Source: Bacteroidota bacterium
Lineage (GTDB): Bacteria > Bacteroidota > Ignavibacteria > Kapaibacteriales > UBA2268
Assembly (NCBI GenBank): GCA_021780815.1
Contig: JAJXYC010000015.1
Coordinates: 62,001-126,000, forward strand
Length of the DNA: 64,000 nucleotides
Direction: 5' to 3'
This document shows positions 17,440 to 25,054 of this stretch, one piece after another. The notes under the pieces were generated by a model. That model saw nothing but the letters and a program-made list of their open reading frames with translations. It was not told the origin of the DNA and made no database searches. How positions within the stretch are numbered: the first letter of the stretch is position 1; each line of letters starts with the position of its first letter. The translations under genes were made by a program, and so were the position numbers.

Positions 17440-18185
17440 AAAACACCCCAAATTAATTTAACAGCAATTAATAAAAGCACTATTCCATAAACTTGTTTGA
17501 CCATTCTAGGTTTTGCTTTACCTGACATAAACATTGCACCAAGTTGTGATGCAATAATAACTGAAACAACAACTACAATTGTTAAAGTCCAATTCATTTG
17601 CCCTTCAGCCGCATGACCTAAATAACCGCTAAATGATGAAAAAGTAACTACAAATGCTGTTGTTGCAGCTGCTTCTTTTGTTTTATATCCCATCCACATT
17701 AAAATTGGAGCAATAATAAATCCGCCACCAATTCCCAGTAATCCACCAGCAAACCCTGCGAAAGCACCAACACCTACTCCAATTAGCGACCTTTTCATTA
17801 GAGGCATTACTTCTTCTGGTTCTTGTTTGTTCGAAGACCAAAGAGTTCTCGCTGCTGCGACTAAAACTGCTAAAGCAAACAACAACATTAATGGTTTTTC
17901 TGGTACAAACTGAGAAGTATATGCTCCAAGTGGTGAAAAGATTAATGCCGCAACTGCCATAGCAAGACCACCTTTCCAATCAACTAATTTCTTTCTTGAA
18001 AATGGTATTAAAGCAAGTAAAGTATTGAGTCCATTCAATAAAAGCCCGAGCGGAATTGCAACTTCTTTCATTGAAAATCCAGCCCATTTCAGGATTGGCA
18101 CATATACCATTCCTCCGCCTAAGCCCAGCATAGCAAATACAAATGAAACTACGAAGATTAATATTGATACTATTATATATAACAT
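17436..18185 (-). CDS. TauE/SafE-family (sulfite/organosulfur) permease
   Basis: 249 residues, eight predicted helices, two repeated halves with glycine-rich starts typical of the family (FAMLGLGGGMVYVPIL near residue 18 and FAGGLLGIGGGFIIAPIL near 140). Family members export sulfite, sulfoacetate or related anions. It is coupled to the porin by overlapping stop and start, and lies 75 nt after the FmdE-like gene, with a hairpin between. Substrate here is inferred only from the family. Confidence 0.93.
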   Translation of the reverse strand: MLYIIVSILIFVVSFVFAMLGLGGGMVYVPILKWAGFSMKEVAIPLGLLLNGLNTLLALIPFSRKKLVDWKGGLAMAVAALIFSPLGAYTSQFVPEKPLMLLFALAVLVAAARTLWSSNKQEPEEVMPLMKRSLIGVGVGAFAGFAGGLLGIGGGFIIAPILMWMGYKTKEAAATTAFVVTFSSFSGYLGHAAEGQMNWTLTIVVVVSVIIASQLGAMFMSGKAKPRMVKQVYGIVLLLIAVKLIWGVL

Positions 18186-18223
18186 GTTTATTTCTCAGAT
18201 ATTCTAATTTTTTAAATAATAAT

Positions 18224-18246
18224 CTGCCTATTTATTTCATAGGCAG
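18224..18246 (-). other. Intercistronic hairpin
   Basis: CTGCCTAT (18224-18231) and ATAGGCAG (18239-18246) make a perfect 8-bp stem with a 7-nt loop in the gap between the FmdE-like gene and tauE. There is no long T-run after it, so a processing or attenuation site is as likely as a terminator. Confidence 0.45.
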
Positions 18247-18260
18247 CCATTGATATTGCT

Positions 18261-18890
18261 TTATTTAATTTTTGGAGTTTCTACAATAAACTCATCAGTT
18301 TTATGTCCGGCACAAGTTATACAAACTTTCTTGCCATCTTTAACTCTAATGTAACGTTCAAAGGTATATTCACTGCAAACTTCGCATTTTACTTTATTAA
18401 AAGAACCTTTTGTTGGTTCGTAATGAAAATTTTCAATCTTGGTAATCGTAAATAACTCTTCTTCAGTTGCGTTAAGAACCATATTAATAATATCAGCACG
18501 AACTTCTTCTGGTATTTCAGATGGTTCAATTCCCTGCTTGCGATATTTAAAAAATTCGTGAGGTGCAAGTTTATCTTGAAATTCATTATTTAATAAAATT
18601 CTAAAAGCATCCTTTTTGCCAGGATACCAAAAAATTGCCGCAACTTTTCCTAAATACAACTTTTCCATCATACCTTTGCCAAAAGTTGCACCAGTTGCAG
18701 ACATTATACCATCTTGCATACATCCTTGTGGGTGTCCTATTCCCATCTCCGAAAATACATGCATTTGATGGTCTTTACATTTTTCAACTCCGAGAAGTTT
18801 TAAAGCTAGTGTGCCCATTCTATATCCAATAGGCATAAATGGACAGCGATGTCCATGAAATTCAAAAGCCCAATCTGGTATTTGAAACAT
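18261..18890 (-). CDS. FmdE-family protein with C-terminal zinc ribbon
   Basis: 209 residues. The N-terminal FmdE domain has FEFHGHRCPFMPIGYRMG and, later, MGIGHPQGCMQDG, the conserved His/Cys set of the family. The C-terminal ribbon is CEVCSEYTFERYIRV...CITCAGH. FmdE was named from formylmethanofuran dehydrogenase, but many bacterial homologues are of unknown role and probably bind metal. No other methanofuran genes are present. It lies 8 nt after the NifX-like gene, so the two are coupled. A molybdenum or sulfur-metal handling role is a guess from context. Confidence 0.9.
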   Translation of the reverse strand: MFQIPDWAFEFHGHRCPFMPIGYRMGTLALKLLGVEKCKDHQMHVFSEMGIGHPQGCMQDGIMSATGATFGKGMMEKLYLGKVAAIFWYPGKKDAFRILLNNEFQDKLAPHEFFKYRKQGIEPSEIPEEVRADIINMVLNATEEELFTITKIENFHYEPTKGSFNKVKCEVCSEYTFERYIRVKDGKKVCITCAGHKTDEFIVETPKIK

Positions 18891-18898
18891 AATTCCTC

Positions 18899-19315
18899 CT
18901 AATCAAGGTTTTCAATATGATTAACAATAGTATTACTGATTACTGCTTGAACAGCATTGTCAATATTTTCAATGTCAGTTACAATAGGTTTGATACCGTA
19001 TTCTTGCATATTTACATAAGCACCTTCACCCATACCTCTTGTCAAGATTACTTGACAATCTTTAATTGATTCGGCCATACTCCTATGCTTATTTTGAGCA
19101 TTTGAATCATAACCATGCCTATCGTTTTGTTCGTGGTTATGCCCCGATTCATTGCCGGCAAAAGTATGATGCCCAACTTTATCTCTTCTTTCTCGGTTAG
19201 TAATGACATCATTTTCCACTGAAAGAACTTCATAATATCTTGCTCTGCCAAAATGTTGGCTGATTGTGATGCCGTCATCTGTAACTGCGGCGATTTTGAT
19301 TGTTTTTGTTGACAT
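18899..19315 (-). CDS. NifX/NifB C-terminal-like dinitrogenase cofactor domain protein
   Basis: 138 residues of the NifX/NafY-like fold: KIAAVTDDGITISQHFGRARYYEV at the start, VILTRGMGEGAYVNMQEYGI near the end. The middle has a His-rich insert (GHHTF, GHNHEQ, DRHGY), probably a metal-binding loop. Relatives carry Fe-Mo cofactor intermediates in nitrogenase, but most in genomes without nif genes have unknown function; no nif genes are visible here. It is the first gene of the leftward operon and has a TetR-operator-like site 15 nt upstream. Confidence 0.9.
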   Translation of the reverse strand: MSTKTIKIAAVTDDGITISQHFGRARYYEVLSVENDVITNRERRDKVGHHTFAGNESGHNHEQNDRHGYDSNAQNKHRSMAESIKDCQVILTRGMGEGAYVNMQEYGIKPIVTDIENIDNAVQAVISNTIVNHIENLD

Positions 19316-19330
19316 TTTTACTCCATTTTA

Positions 19331-19346
19331 GTAAATGTTCACTTAC
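19331..19346. promoter_or_regulatory. Putative TetR operator upstream of the export operon
   Basis: GTAAATGTTCACTTAC differs from the site in front of tetR (19976-19991, GTAAATACTCACTTAC) at only 2 of 16 positions, and both are imperfect palindromes (AGTAA...TTACT). It lies just before the first gene of the operon. TetR repressors usually bind such palindromes and release on ligand binding. Confidence 0.6.
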
Positions 19347-19361
19347 TTATATTTAATTAAT

Positions 19362-19378
19362 TTAACGCAGTGCGTTAA
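19362..19378. other. Perfect 17-bp palindrome over the tetR stop codon
   Basis: TTAACGCA-G-TGCGTTAA is a perfect inverted repeat with a 1-nt centre that covers the tetR stop (19362-19364) and final codons. The tiny loop makes it a poor terminator, so a protein-binding site is possible. Confidence 0.45.
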
Positions 19379-19955
19379 GTATTATCTTATACATTCTCTG
19401 ACAAAAATCCATAGAAGCTGTGTAATTTTCATTTAAAATATAATCGATATTAAATGATGTTGGGATACCCATATATATCATTGCAAAGTCTCCTGGGTCT
19501 ATTAATGGATTCCAGACTCCGTCAGCAATACCATCTTTTACTATTTTTATAATAAACTGTTTTTGTTGATAAAGTATTTGGCTTAATTTTTCTTTTAATT
19601 CCTTATCTCCTAAATGTGTTGCTTCTGAAAACAATAAAATTGTAACCCCCCTATTTTCTCGCAAATAAGTGATGTTGGCACATAAATAATTATATAATTT
19701 TGTTTTTGATTCTAAACTGCTTAATGAAATCTTCCTAAGCTTGGCGAGAAGATCTTTTTCAACATCTTCCATTATACCATAGATTATATCTCTTTTTGTT
19801 GAGAAATGTTTGAAAATAGTTCCTTCACTTAATCCAATTTTAAGCGCCAAATTTCTTGTAGATATATTTTGCAGCCCTTCATCTGCAATAATATCTAACA
19901 AGGCTTTTTTTATTTGCTCTTGTCTTATTTCCGTTCTTTCTCTTTGAATTTTCAT
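19362..19955 (-). CDS. TetR/AcrR-family transcriptional regulator
   Basis: 197 residues. The N-terminal helix-turn-helix reads ISTRNLALKIGLSEGTIFKHFSTKRDII (residues ~35-62), typical of the family. The C-terminal ligand-binding domain is helical and diverged, as expected. Operator-like sites lie before its own start and before the downstream operon, suggesting autoregulation and control of the export locus. The inducer is unknown. Confidence 0.93.
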   Translation of the reverse strand: MKIQRERTEIRQEQIKKALLDIIADEGLQNISTRNLALKIGLSEGTIFKHFSTKRDIIYGIMEDVEKDLLAKLRKISLSSLESKTKLYNYLCANITYLRENRGVTILLFSEATHLGDKELKEKLSQILYQQKQFIIKIVKDGIADGVWNPLIDPGDFAMIYMGIPTSFNIDYILNENYTASMDFCQRMYKIILNALR

Positions 19956-19975
19956 AATTTTTATATCCTAAATAA

Positions 19976-19991
19976 GTAAATACTCACTTAC
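19976..19991. promoter_or_regulatory. Putative TetR operator upstream of tetR
   Basis: GTAAATACTCACTTAC, within the wider palindrome 19973-19990 (TAAGT...ACTTA, 15 of 18 positions symmetric). It matches the site at 19331-19346 and lies 20 nt before the tetR start. Confidence 0.6.
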
Positions 19992-20269
19992 ATAATATCT
20001 AAATACAAAATTAAATAAAAAAATAATACAAAAAATTATTTTTTTTAATTTTAGAAAAAAAAACGCCTTTTATGAATTTATTTTAATTTTTATCGTTATT
20101 TTTTTATTTTCAACAAACAAATTTTAAATTCATTTAAAGGTAAGTTATTGAAAAGTTGTTAAAACTGACAAAGATTGCGTAAAATTTATTAAAACAATAA
20201 ACTTTGTATTGAAGTGAAGAAAGTAGGTTGTAATTTTTAATATTATTTGAATATTTTAGAGTAAAAAAA
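19992..20269. other. AT-rich intergenic stretch
   Basis: Nearly 280 bases, very rich in A and T with long runs. It lies upstream of tetR and downstream of the gene at 20270. It probably holds the tetR promoter, but I cannot mark promoter boxes with confidence. No gene or RNA seen. Confidence 0.4.
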
Positions 20270-20962
20270 TCAACTTTTATTAGATAATTGCCTTTTACCC
20301 GATTTTACAATTTTATAACCTATATAAATTAGGAATAACCCTAAAATTTCAGTCATAAAAAGCACTTCTACATAACCCATTCTTGTGAATGTGCCACCAA
20401 TACCGGGTAACAATCCACCAATTGCAATAAATATATTTCCTTTAAATAATGCCTCTCTTTTTGTTTGCTTGTAATACTTTACTGCTGAATATATAGCCCC
20501 ACCAACCAGAAAAATGAAAGCATAAGTATTTAGCAATGGTGAAAAATATCTAACCCATTTCCAAGCAAGAACAGCCCCTGTAAGCCTATAATCAAAATTT
20601 TGAGGTATATTTATCGGCGACATAATTACCAAAATTGAAGATATAATTATAATAATTCCAAATAGCCACGAGGTAATATTTGCAAATTTTTTATTTATTA
20701 AAAGATAAACCGAACCTTGTGCTAATGGAAAACCTCCAAGTAAAGCCCCCACTATATACCAAAATTTTAAATTTATTGCATTCCAGCCAAACAAAGCATT
20801 TATACTTTCAGCTAATGTCCCCAAACCAAAAGTAATTACACCAATCGTCCACCAAAGTAAATACTTCGTCTTCCTGATCTTGTAATGTTTAAAAATTTCA
20901 ATTGAAAAAAATATTGAAAAAAGAGTTGTCAAAATCGGTATATATTGAATGTAATTTCTCAC
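20270..20962 (-). CDS. Seven-helix membrane protein, unknown function
   Basis: 230 residues with about seven predicted transmembrane helices separated by short loops. It has no catalytic motif, no signal peptide and no attached output domain. The layout resembles the 7TM sensing modules found at the N-terminus of some histidine kinases, but here it stands alone. It is flanked by long gaps and is probably a single-gene transcription unit. Confidence 0.7.
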   Translation of the reverse strand: MRNYIQYIPILTTLFSIFFSIEIFKHYKIRKTKYLLWWTIGVITFGLGTLAESINALFGWNAINLKFWYIVGALLGGFPLAQGSVYLLINKKFANITSWLFGIIIIISSILVIMSPINIPQNFDYRLTGAVLAWKWVRYFSPLLNTYAFIFLVGGAIYSAVKYYKQTKREALFKGNIFIAIGGLLPGIGGTFTRMGYVEVLFMTEILGLFLIYIGYKIVKSGKRQLSNKS

Positions 20963-21083
20963 AATTAAACTTCTATTTAAAGGTTTAAAAAATTAATAAA
21001 CACAAATTTAAGAAATTACTTTTAAACAAATCAATAAAAAATAGTCATTTTCATTTATTGATAGAATTGATGGATTAATTAAA

Positions 21084-21917
21084 TTACGAATTAAATATTT
21101 GTTCAATTTTATAATTATTATCGCTCCTATTTTTATTTTGTATAAAGTCCAATCTAAATTCGTCTTTTATTTCACCGTTGTTGTTTAATCGGTCAATTAT
21201 CATATCATAATATTCTTTGTGTAATTCACAACTTATGTAATTTCGTTTCAAATTTCTGCATAATACTAATTCCGAACCACTGCCACCAAAAAGTATAAAA
21301 ATATCATCGTTTTCAATTGTACAAGATTTTATGAGCATTTCAACAAGTCCCAAAGGAATTTGGCAAGCATGGAATGTTTTATCTTTGGAAACATTTTTTA
21401 CTAAATCAAAATAGAACCACGAATATGGCATACGTCCTAAATGACCTGCTTCAATTCGTCCTTTAATTCTTTTATCTGTTGGGTTTTGATAAGGAACTGC
21501 AACTTGATTTTTGTAAAAATTGTTTTCTTTTGATTTGGTCGCATGTAAAATTGAACGATGTGCTGTTGTAAATCTTTTTGGGCTATGTCCTACATTTGTA
21601 TTGTAAACCCAAACATAATCCTGAACGTCATAAGCCGCTTCATCTAAATATTTTACTCGTAAATATGAGTTTTGTTTGGGATAATTCATCATAAATAAAC
21701 TCCCTGTTGGTTTTAAAACTCGCATACTTTCTTTTGTTAAAGCGACATACCAATCAATATATTCGTTCCACTTTTTCGTATAGTTATTTCCTGCATAATT
21801 TATACCTACATTATAATCAGGATCGCCGTAAACCATATCTAATGAATTACTTGGAAGTTCTTTTAAAACTTCTAATACATCTCTATTGAATATTTGGTTT
21901 CTATAATTTTCTAACAT
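21084..21917 (-). CDS. Type II DNA adenine methyltransferase (beta class)
   Basis: About 277 residues. Order of motifs: catalytic VYGDPDYNVG (~residue 35; DPDY where DPPY is usual), a target-recognition region, then FGGSGSE near residue 210, the S-adenosylmethionine pocket. This order is the beta group. It methylates adenine and protects host DNA from the nearby endonuclease (22017-22730), which is upstream on the same strand 99 nt away. The ATG at 21917 is preferred over a TTG at 21938 that lacks support. The recognition sequence cannot be read from the protein. Confidence 0.92.
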   Translation of the reverse strand: MLENYRNQIFNRDVLEVLKELPSNSLDMVYGDPDYNVGINYAGNNYTKKWNEYIDWYVALTKESMRVLKPTGSLFMMNYPKQNSYLRVKYLDEAAYDVQDYVWVYNTNVGHSPKRFTTAHRSILHATKSKENNFYKNQVAVPYQNPTDKRIKGRIEAGHLGRMPYSWFYFDLVKNVSKDKTFHACQIPLGLVEMLIKSCTIENDDIFILFGGSGSELVLCRNLKRNYISCELHKEYYDMIIDRLNNNGEIKDEFRLDFIQNKNRSDNNYKIEQIFNS

Positions 21918-22016
21918 AATTACAACTCTTTTAAACAATTAGTTTATAACATTTTGATTTTACGAATTTGATAGATGTAATATCAAAAGGATTTTCAAAC
22001 GTGTAAGACCAAAGTT

Positions 22017-22730
22017 TTAGATTTGTAACTTTTTTTCGATGGTTTTAACTACATATATGCCAAAGATTTCCTTAATTTTTCCTTTTATATCAGAATGTTC
22101 GTTTGCGTGATAATAATACAAGAAAGGGTGGTAAATTTGATAAACTGCAAAATTATCAGGTTTTCCGTTTTTACCTTCAAAAACTGCAATTGTGCCTTTA
22201 AATTCAATAGTTAAATCAATTTCAAGTTGAATATTATCCAGATTTATTGAAACTCCTTTTCCAAAATTATATTTAAAACTTGTTTTGGTTCTGTGTGGAA
22301 AATAAGTTTTTGGGCGTTTTGTAATATCAACTAAATCAAACTCAAAATCGTTACCGAAAAGAAAATTATGTAAAATTCGTTGATTATTAGCAACAGATAA
22401 AATATTACTTTCGCTTGTATTATATTGGTTTAGAATACTTTTTTTATATTCCCAATTTACTGTTTTTTGTATAGGTTCAAAATCGTGGTATATTTTGTCT
22501 ATTCCTTTTATAAATTTATGCTTGCCACTACCTAAATGAATAACCGCAAAATCATTTTCCAAAAGAATTTCAGGCAGTTTGCTTTTGTTGTCAATTTTAG
22601 TTGCATCAAATGGATTTCCAAAACCAACTTTTTTAGAAACGTCTCTTACCAATTCGTTATCAAATACATAATTTTTAGTTTTTTGACATTTCAAAAATAT
22701 CTCTGTTAAAACTTCGCTTTTCTTATTCAT
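22017..22730 (-). CDS. Type II restriction endonuclease
   Basis: 237 residues. The region IQLEIDLTIEFKGTIAVFEGKNG near residue 185 fits the PD-(D/E)xK nuclease core (Asp in EIDLT, Glu-x-Lys in FEGK). The gene lies directly upstream of the beta-class methylase on the same strand, the usual R-M arrangement, though here the endonuclease comes first. No C (controller) gene is seen. The ATG at 22730 is the third copy of an 11-bp tandem repeat, which probably affects its translation. Confidence 0.85.
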   Translation of the reverse strand: MNKKSEVLTEIFLKCQKTKNYVFDNELVRDVSKKVGFGNPFDATKIDNKSKLPEILLENDFAVIHLGSGKHKFIKGIDKIYHDFEPIQKTVNWEYKKSILNQYNTSESNILSVANNQRILHNFLFGNDFEFDLVDITKRPKTYFPHRTKTSFKYNFGKGVSINLDNIQLEIDLTIEFKGTIAVFEGKNGKPDNFAVYQIYHPFLYYYHANEHSDIKGKIKEIFGIYVVKTIEKKLQI

Positions 22731-22753
22731 ATCTTATTCATATCTTATTCATT
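22721..22753 (-). repeat. Three-copy 11-bp repeat carrying start codons
   Basis: On the minus strand the unit ATGAATAAGAT occurs three times in a row (last base varies at the end). Each copy has its own ATG, at 22752, 22741 and 22730. The first two give a four-codon reading frame M-N-K-I ending in a TGA that overlaps the next ATG (ATGA). Only the third ATG opens the endonuclease. This is seen directly in sequence. Confidence 0.85.
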
Positions 22754-22887
22754 ATTTTATTGTTGCTACTATTTTTATTATTTACAAATTTAATAAATTT
22801 CAAGAATTTGTATGTTTTTTTAGTTTAGTTGAATAATTTTTGTTTTTGAATTTGCAACTTTTTTTGTTATTAAATATTTTTTACTTA

Positions 22888-22907
22888 ATTTCGTTATTGA
22901 ACGAAAT
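22888..22907. promoter_or_regulatory. Putative ArsR operator
   Basis: ATTTCGTT-ATTG-AACGAAAT is a perfect 8-bp inverted repeat with a 4-nt centre, overlapping the first ATG of arsR (22906). ArsR/SmtB repressors bind such palindromes near their own promoter and leave when arsenite binds. Confidence 0.6.
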
Positions 22908-23268
22908 GACAAAATCAAAAATGAACAATCTATTAAATATTTTTAAAACCCTTTCCGATAAAAATCGCTTAAGAATATTGATGATACTTTACGAAAAAGA
23001 ATTATGCGTATGTGAAATACAAGAAATAATTCAAGTAACAATTTCAACTGTATCAAAGCATCTTTCAATTTTAAAGTCTGCGGGCTTTATTGAAGAAAGG
23101 AAAGAAGGAAAATGGGTTTACTATCATATCGCAAAAAACTTCACTAATACACCATTAAGGGAAATTCTCTTCATTTTACCCAGTTGGTTAAAAGGAGAAG
23201 CAGAAATCGAGAAAGATATTGAAAAAGTAAAAAATATAAAAGAAGTTATAACTTGTTCAACCAAATAA
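22906..23268 (+). CDS. arsR: ArsR-family arsenite-responsive repressor
   Basis: About 120 residues. Winged-helix DNA-binding domain with LCVCEI (C34, C36), the alpha-3 cysteine pair that senses As(III) in ArsR, then the recognition helix in QVTISTVSKHLSILKSAGFIEERKEGKWVYYHI. Start chosen at ATG 22906; ATG 22921 is also in frame and clears the operator. It heads the arsenic operon, with arsC 9 nt downstream, so it probably represses the operon through the palindrome at its start. Confidence 0.95.
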   Translation: MTKSKMNNLLNIFKTLSDKNRLRILMILYEKELCVCEIQEIIQVTISTVSKHLSILKSAGFIEERKEGKWVYYHIAKNFTNTPLREILFILPSWLKGEAEIEKDIEKVKNIKEVITCSTK

Positions 23269-23277
23269 TGAAAAATA

Positions 23278-23706
23278 ATGAAAAAGATATTAATTCTATG
23301 CACAGGAAATACATGCAGAAGCCAGATGGCACAGGGGTTTTTAGCATCGCTTGATAAAAACCTTGAAGTACTATCAGCAGGAACAGTCCCAGGCTCATAT
23401 GTTAATCCAAATGCTATTAAGGTAATGAATGAAATTGGGATTGATATTTCAAATAATTATCCTAAATCAGTAGATATTTATTTAGACCAACCCTTTGATT
23501 TTGTAATTACTGTTTGTGATGGTGCGAAAGAAGCCTGTCCTGCTTTTGTAGGTAAAGTAAAAACACGTTTACATATTGGTTTTGAAGATCCCACAGATGC
23601 AACTGGCACACCAGAAGAAGTTCTTAATGTGTTCAGAAAAGTAAGAGATGAAATTGTTCGAGATTTTACAGATTTTTATAATAATTTTATTAAAAGTAAA
23701 AAATAA
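23278..23706 (+). CDS. arsC: Arsenate reductase, thioredoxin-coupled (LMW-PTP fold)
   Basis: 142 residues. The P-loop is CTGNTCRS (C8 to R14), with the redox pair C80 and C87 in VCDGAKEAC, as in the thioredoxin-linked ArsC family. It reduces arsenate to arsenite with electrons from thioredoxin; the operon encodes several thioredoxin-like proteins that could supply them. It starts 9 nt after arsR. Confidence 0.94.
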   Translation: MKKILILCTGNTCRSQMAQGFLASLDKNLEVLSAGTVPGSYVNPNAIKVMNEIGIDISNNYPKSVDIYLDQPFDFVITVCDGAKEACPAFVGKVKTRLHIGFEDPTDATGTPEEVLNVFRKVRDEIVRDFTDFYNNFIKSKK

Positions 23707-23725
23707 TTTTTTTGGAGATTATAAA

Positions 23726-24781
23726 ATGTTTAGAAAAATAGAAGAAAAAAGTTTGTTAAGTAGAGTTATTTCTAACAAGATTATAATTCCTATTTTATTA
23801 TTGCCTGTATGGTTTCTATTATATCATTACCTTCAGAATATTACTGACTGGATAGTTTTTGATTTAATTGGAATGGATAAAACGATGCATTTAACCGGTG
23901 CGGTAAGTTTTTTCATATTTGAAGTGCCAAAAGTATTAATGTTGCTCACTCTTATAGTCTTTGCTGTTGGGATAGTAAGAAGTTACTTTTCTCCAGAAAG
24001 AACACGTAAAATTTTAGGTGGGAAGAAACTTTTTGTAGGGAATGTTTTAGCAAGTTTTCTTGGTATAGTTACACCTTTTTGCTCTTGTTCGGCAATACCA
24101 TTGTTTCTTGGTTTCGTTGAAAGTGGTGTTCCTTTGGGAGTAACATTTTCTTTTTTAATTGCGGCTCCGATGATAAATGAAGTTGCTGTTGTTCTTTTAT
24201 TTGGATTATTTGGTTGGAAGACAGCTTTACTTTATATGTCCACAGGACTTTTAATAGCAATGATTTCAGGATTTATAATTGGAAAATTAAAACTTGAAAA
24301 ATATGTTGAGGAATGGGTATTCAATGTTAAAGTTGGCGATAACGGGTTAGAAGATGAAAAATTGACTTTTTCAGACAGAGTGTCAATGGGTTATGACGCA
24401 ATAAAAGAAATTGTCGGCAAAGTTTGGATATATGTTGTATTAGGTATAGCTGTTGGTGCAGGTATTCACGGTTACGTACCTGAAAATTTTATGGCAGGAC
24501 TTATGGGAAAAAGTTCTTGGTGGTCTGTTCCAATTGCTGTTATTCTTGGAGTGCCGATGTATTCAAATGCGGCTGGAATTATTCCTATTGTTCAATCTTT
24601 ACTCGAAAAAGGTGCTTCTCTTGGAACTGTTCTGGCATTTATGATGAGTGTTATTGGCTTATCTTTGCCAGAGGCTATAATTTTAAAGAAAGTGCTTAAA
24701 ATCCAACTAATTATAGTCTTTGTTGGAGTAGTTGCCGTTGGAATAATCATTGTAGGTTATTTATTTAATTTTATTTATTAG
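23726..24781 (+). CDS. arsP: ArsP-type permease (organoarsenical exporter family)
   Basis: About 351 residues, roughly eight to ten helices. The motif FCSCSAIPLFLGFVESGVP near residue 125 and SFLIAAPMINEVAV following are typical of the ArsP/UPF0718 permeases, which export trivalent organoarsenicals. A GGAG site lies ~8 nt before the ATG at 23726; an upstream TTG start would overlap arsC and lacks support. Another family name is permease DUF318. It sits between arsC and the thioredoxin-fold genes. Confidence 0.88.
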   Translation: MFRKIEEKSLLSRVISNKIIIPILLLPVWFLLYHYLQNITDWIVFDLIGMDKTMHLTGAVSFFIFEVPKVLMLLTLIVFAVGIVRSYFSPERTRKILGGKKLFVGNVLASFLGIVTPFCSCSAIPLFLGFVESGVPLGVTFSFLIAAPMINEVAVVLLFGLFGWKTALLYMSTGLLIAMISGFIIGKLKLEKYVEEWVFNVKVGDNGLEDEKLTFSDRVSMGYDAIKEIVGKVWIYVVLGIAVGAGIHGYVPENFMAGLMGKSSWWSVPIAVILGVPMYSNAAGIIPIVQSLLEKGASLGTVLAFMMSVIGLSLPEAIILKKVLKIQLIIVFVGVVAVGIIIVGYLFNFIY

Positions 24782-24799
24782 ATATTGAAAGGAAATGTT

Positions 24800-25054
24800 A
24801 TGTTAATTCAAGTATTTGGTCCAGGATGCGTTAATTGTTTAACTCTTGAAAAAAGAGTTAAACAAACGATAGCAAGTTTAGAAATTGACGCACAATATAG
24901 TAAAATTGAAGATTTTCAAGTTATTATGGCTTATGGTATTATGCGAACTCCTGCATTAGCAATTAATGGGAAAGTTGTTTTCCAAGGTCGAGTACCAACA
25001 GTTAATGAATTAAAAGAAATTATTAACGGAGAATTAGATGTCTCGTCAAATTAA
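24800..25054 (+). CDS. Small thioredoxin-fold redox protein (TM0996-like)
   Basis: 84 residues, with GPGCVNC as the active-site CxxC at the N-terminus and a cis-Pro in RTPALAING. The shape is that of the MTH895/TM0996 redox-active disulfide family often found beside ArsP-type permeases. It lies 18 nt after arsP. The next gene begins before it ends. Start ATG 24800 has GAAAGGA upstream. It probably supplies or receives electrons for arsenic handling. Confidence 0.85.
   Translation: MLIQVFGPGCVNCLTLEKRVKQTIASLEIDAQYSKIEDFQVIMAYGIMRTPALAINGKVVFQGRVPTVNELKEIINGELDVSSN

Noticed and set aside
17683-17979. 98-codon frame within the TauE gene
   Set aside because: Shadow frame of a well-supported membrane protein; Cys/Trp-rich translation typical of an off-frame reading.
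18899-19315. Nitrogenase cofactor assembly
   Set aside because: NifX-like domain only; no nif genes are in the window.
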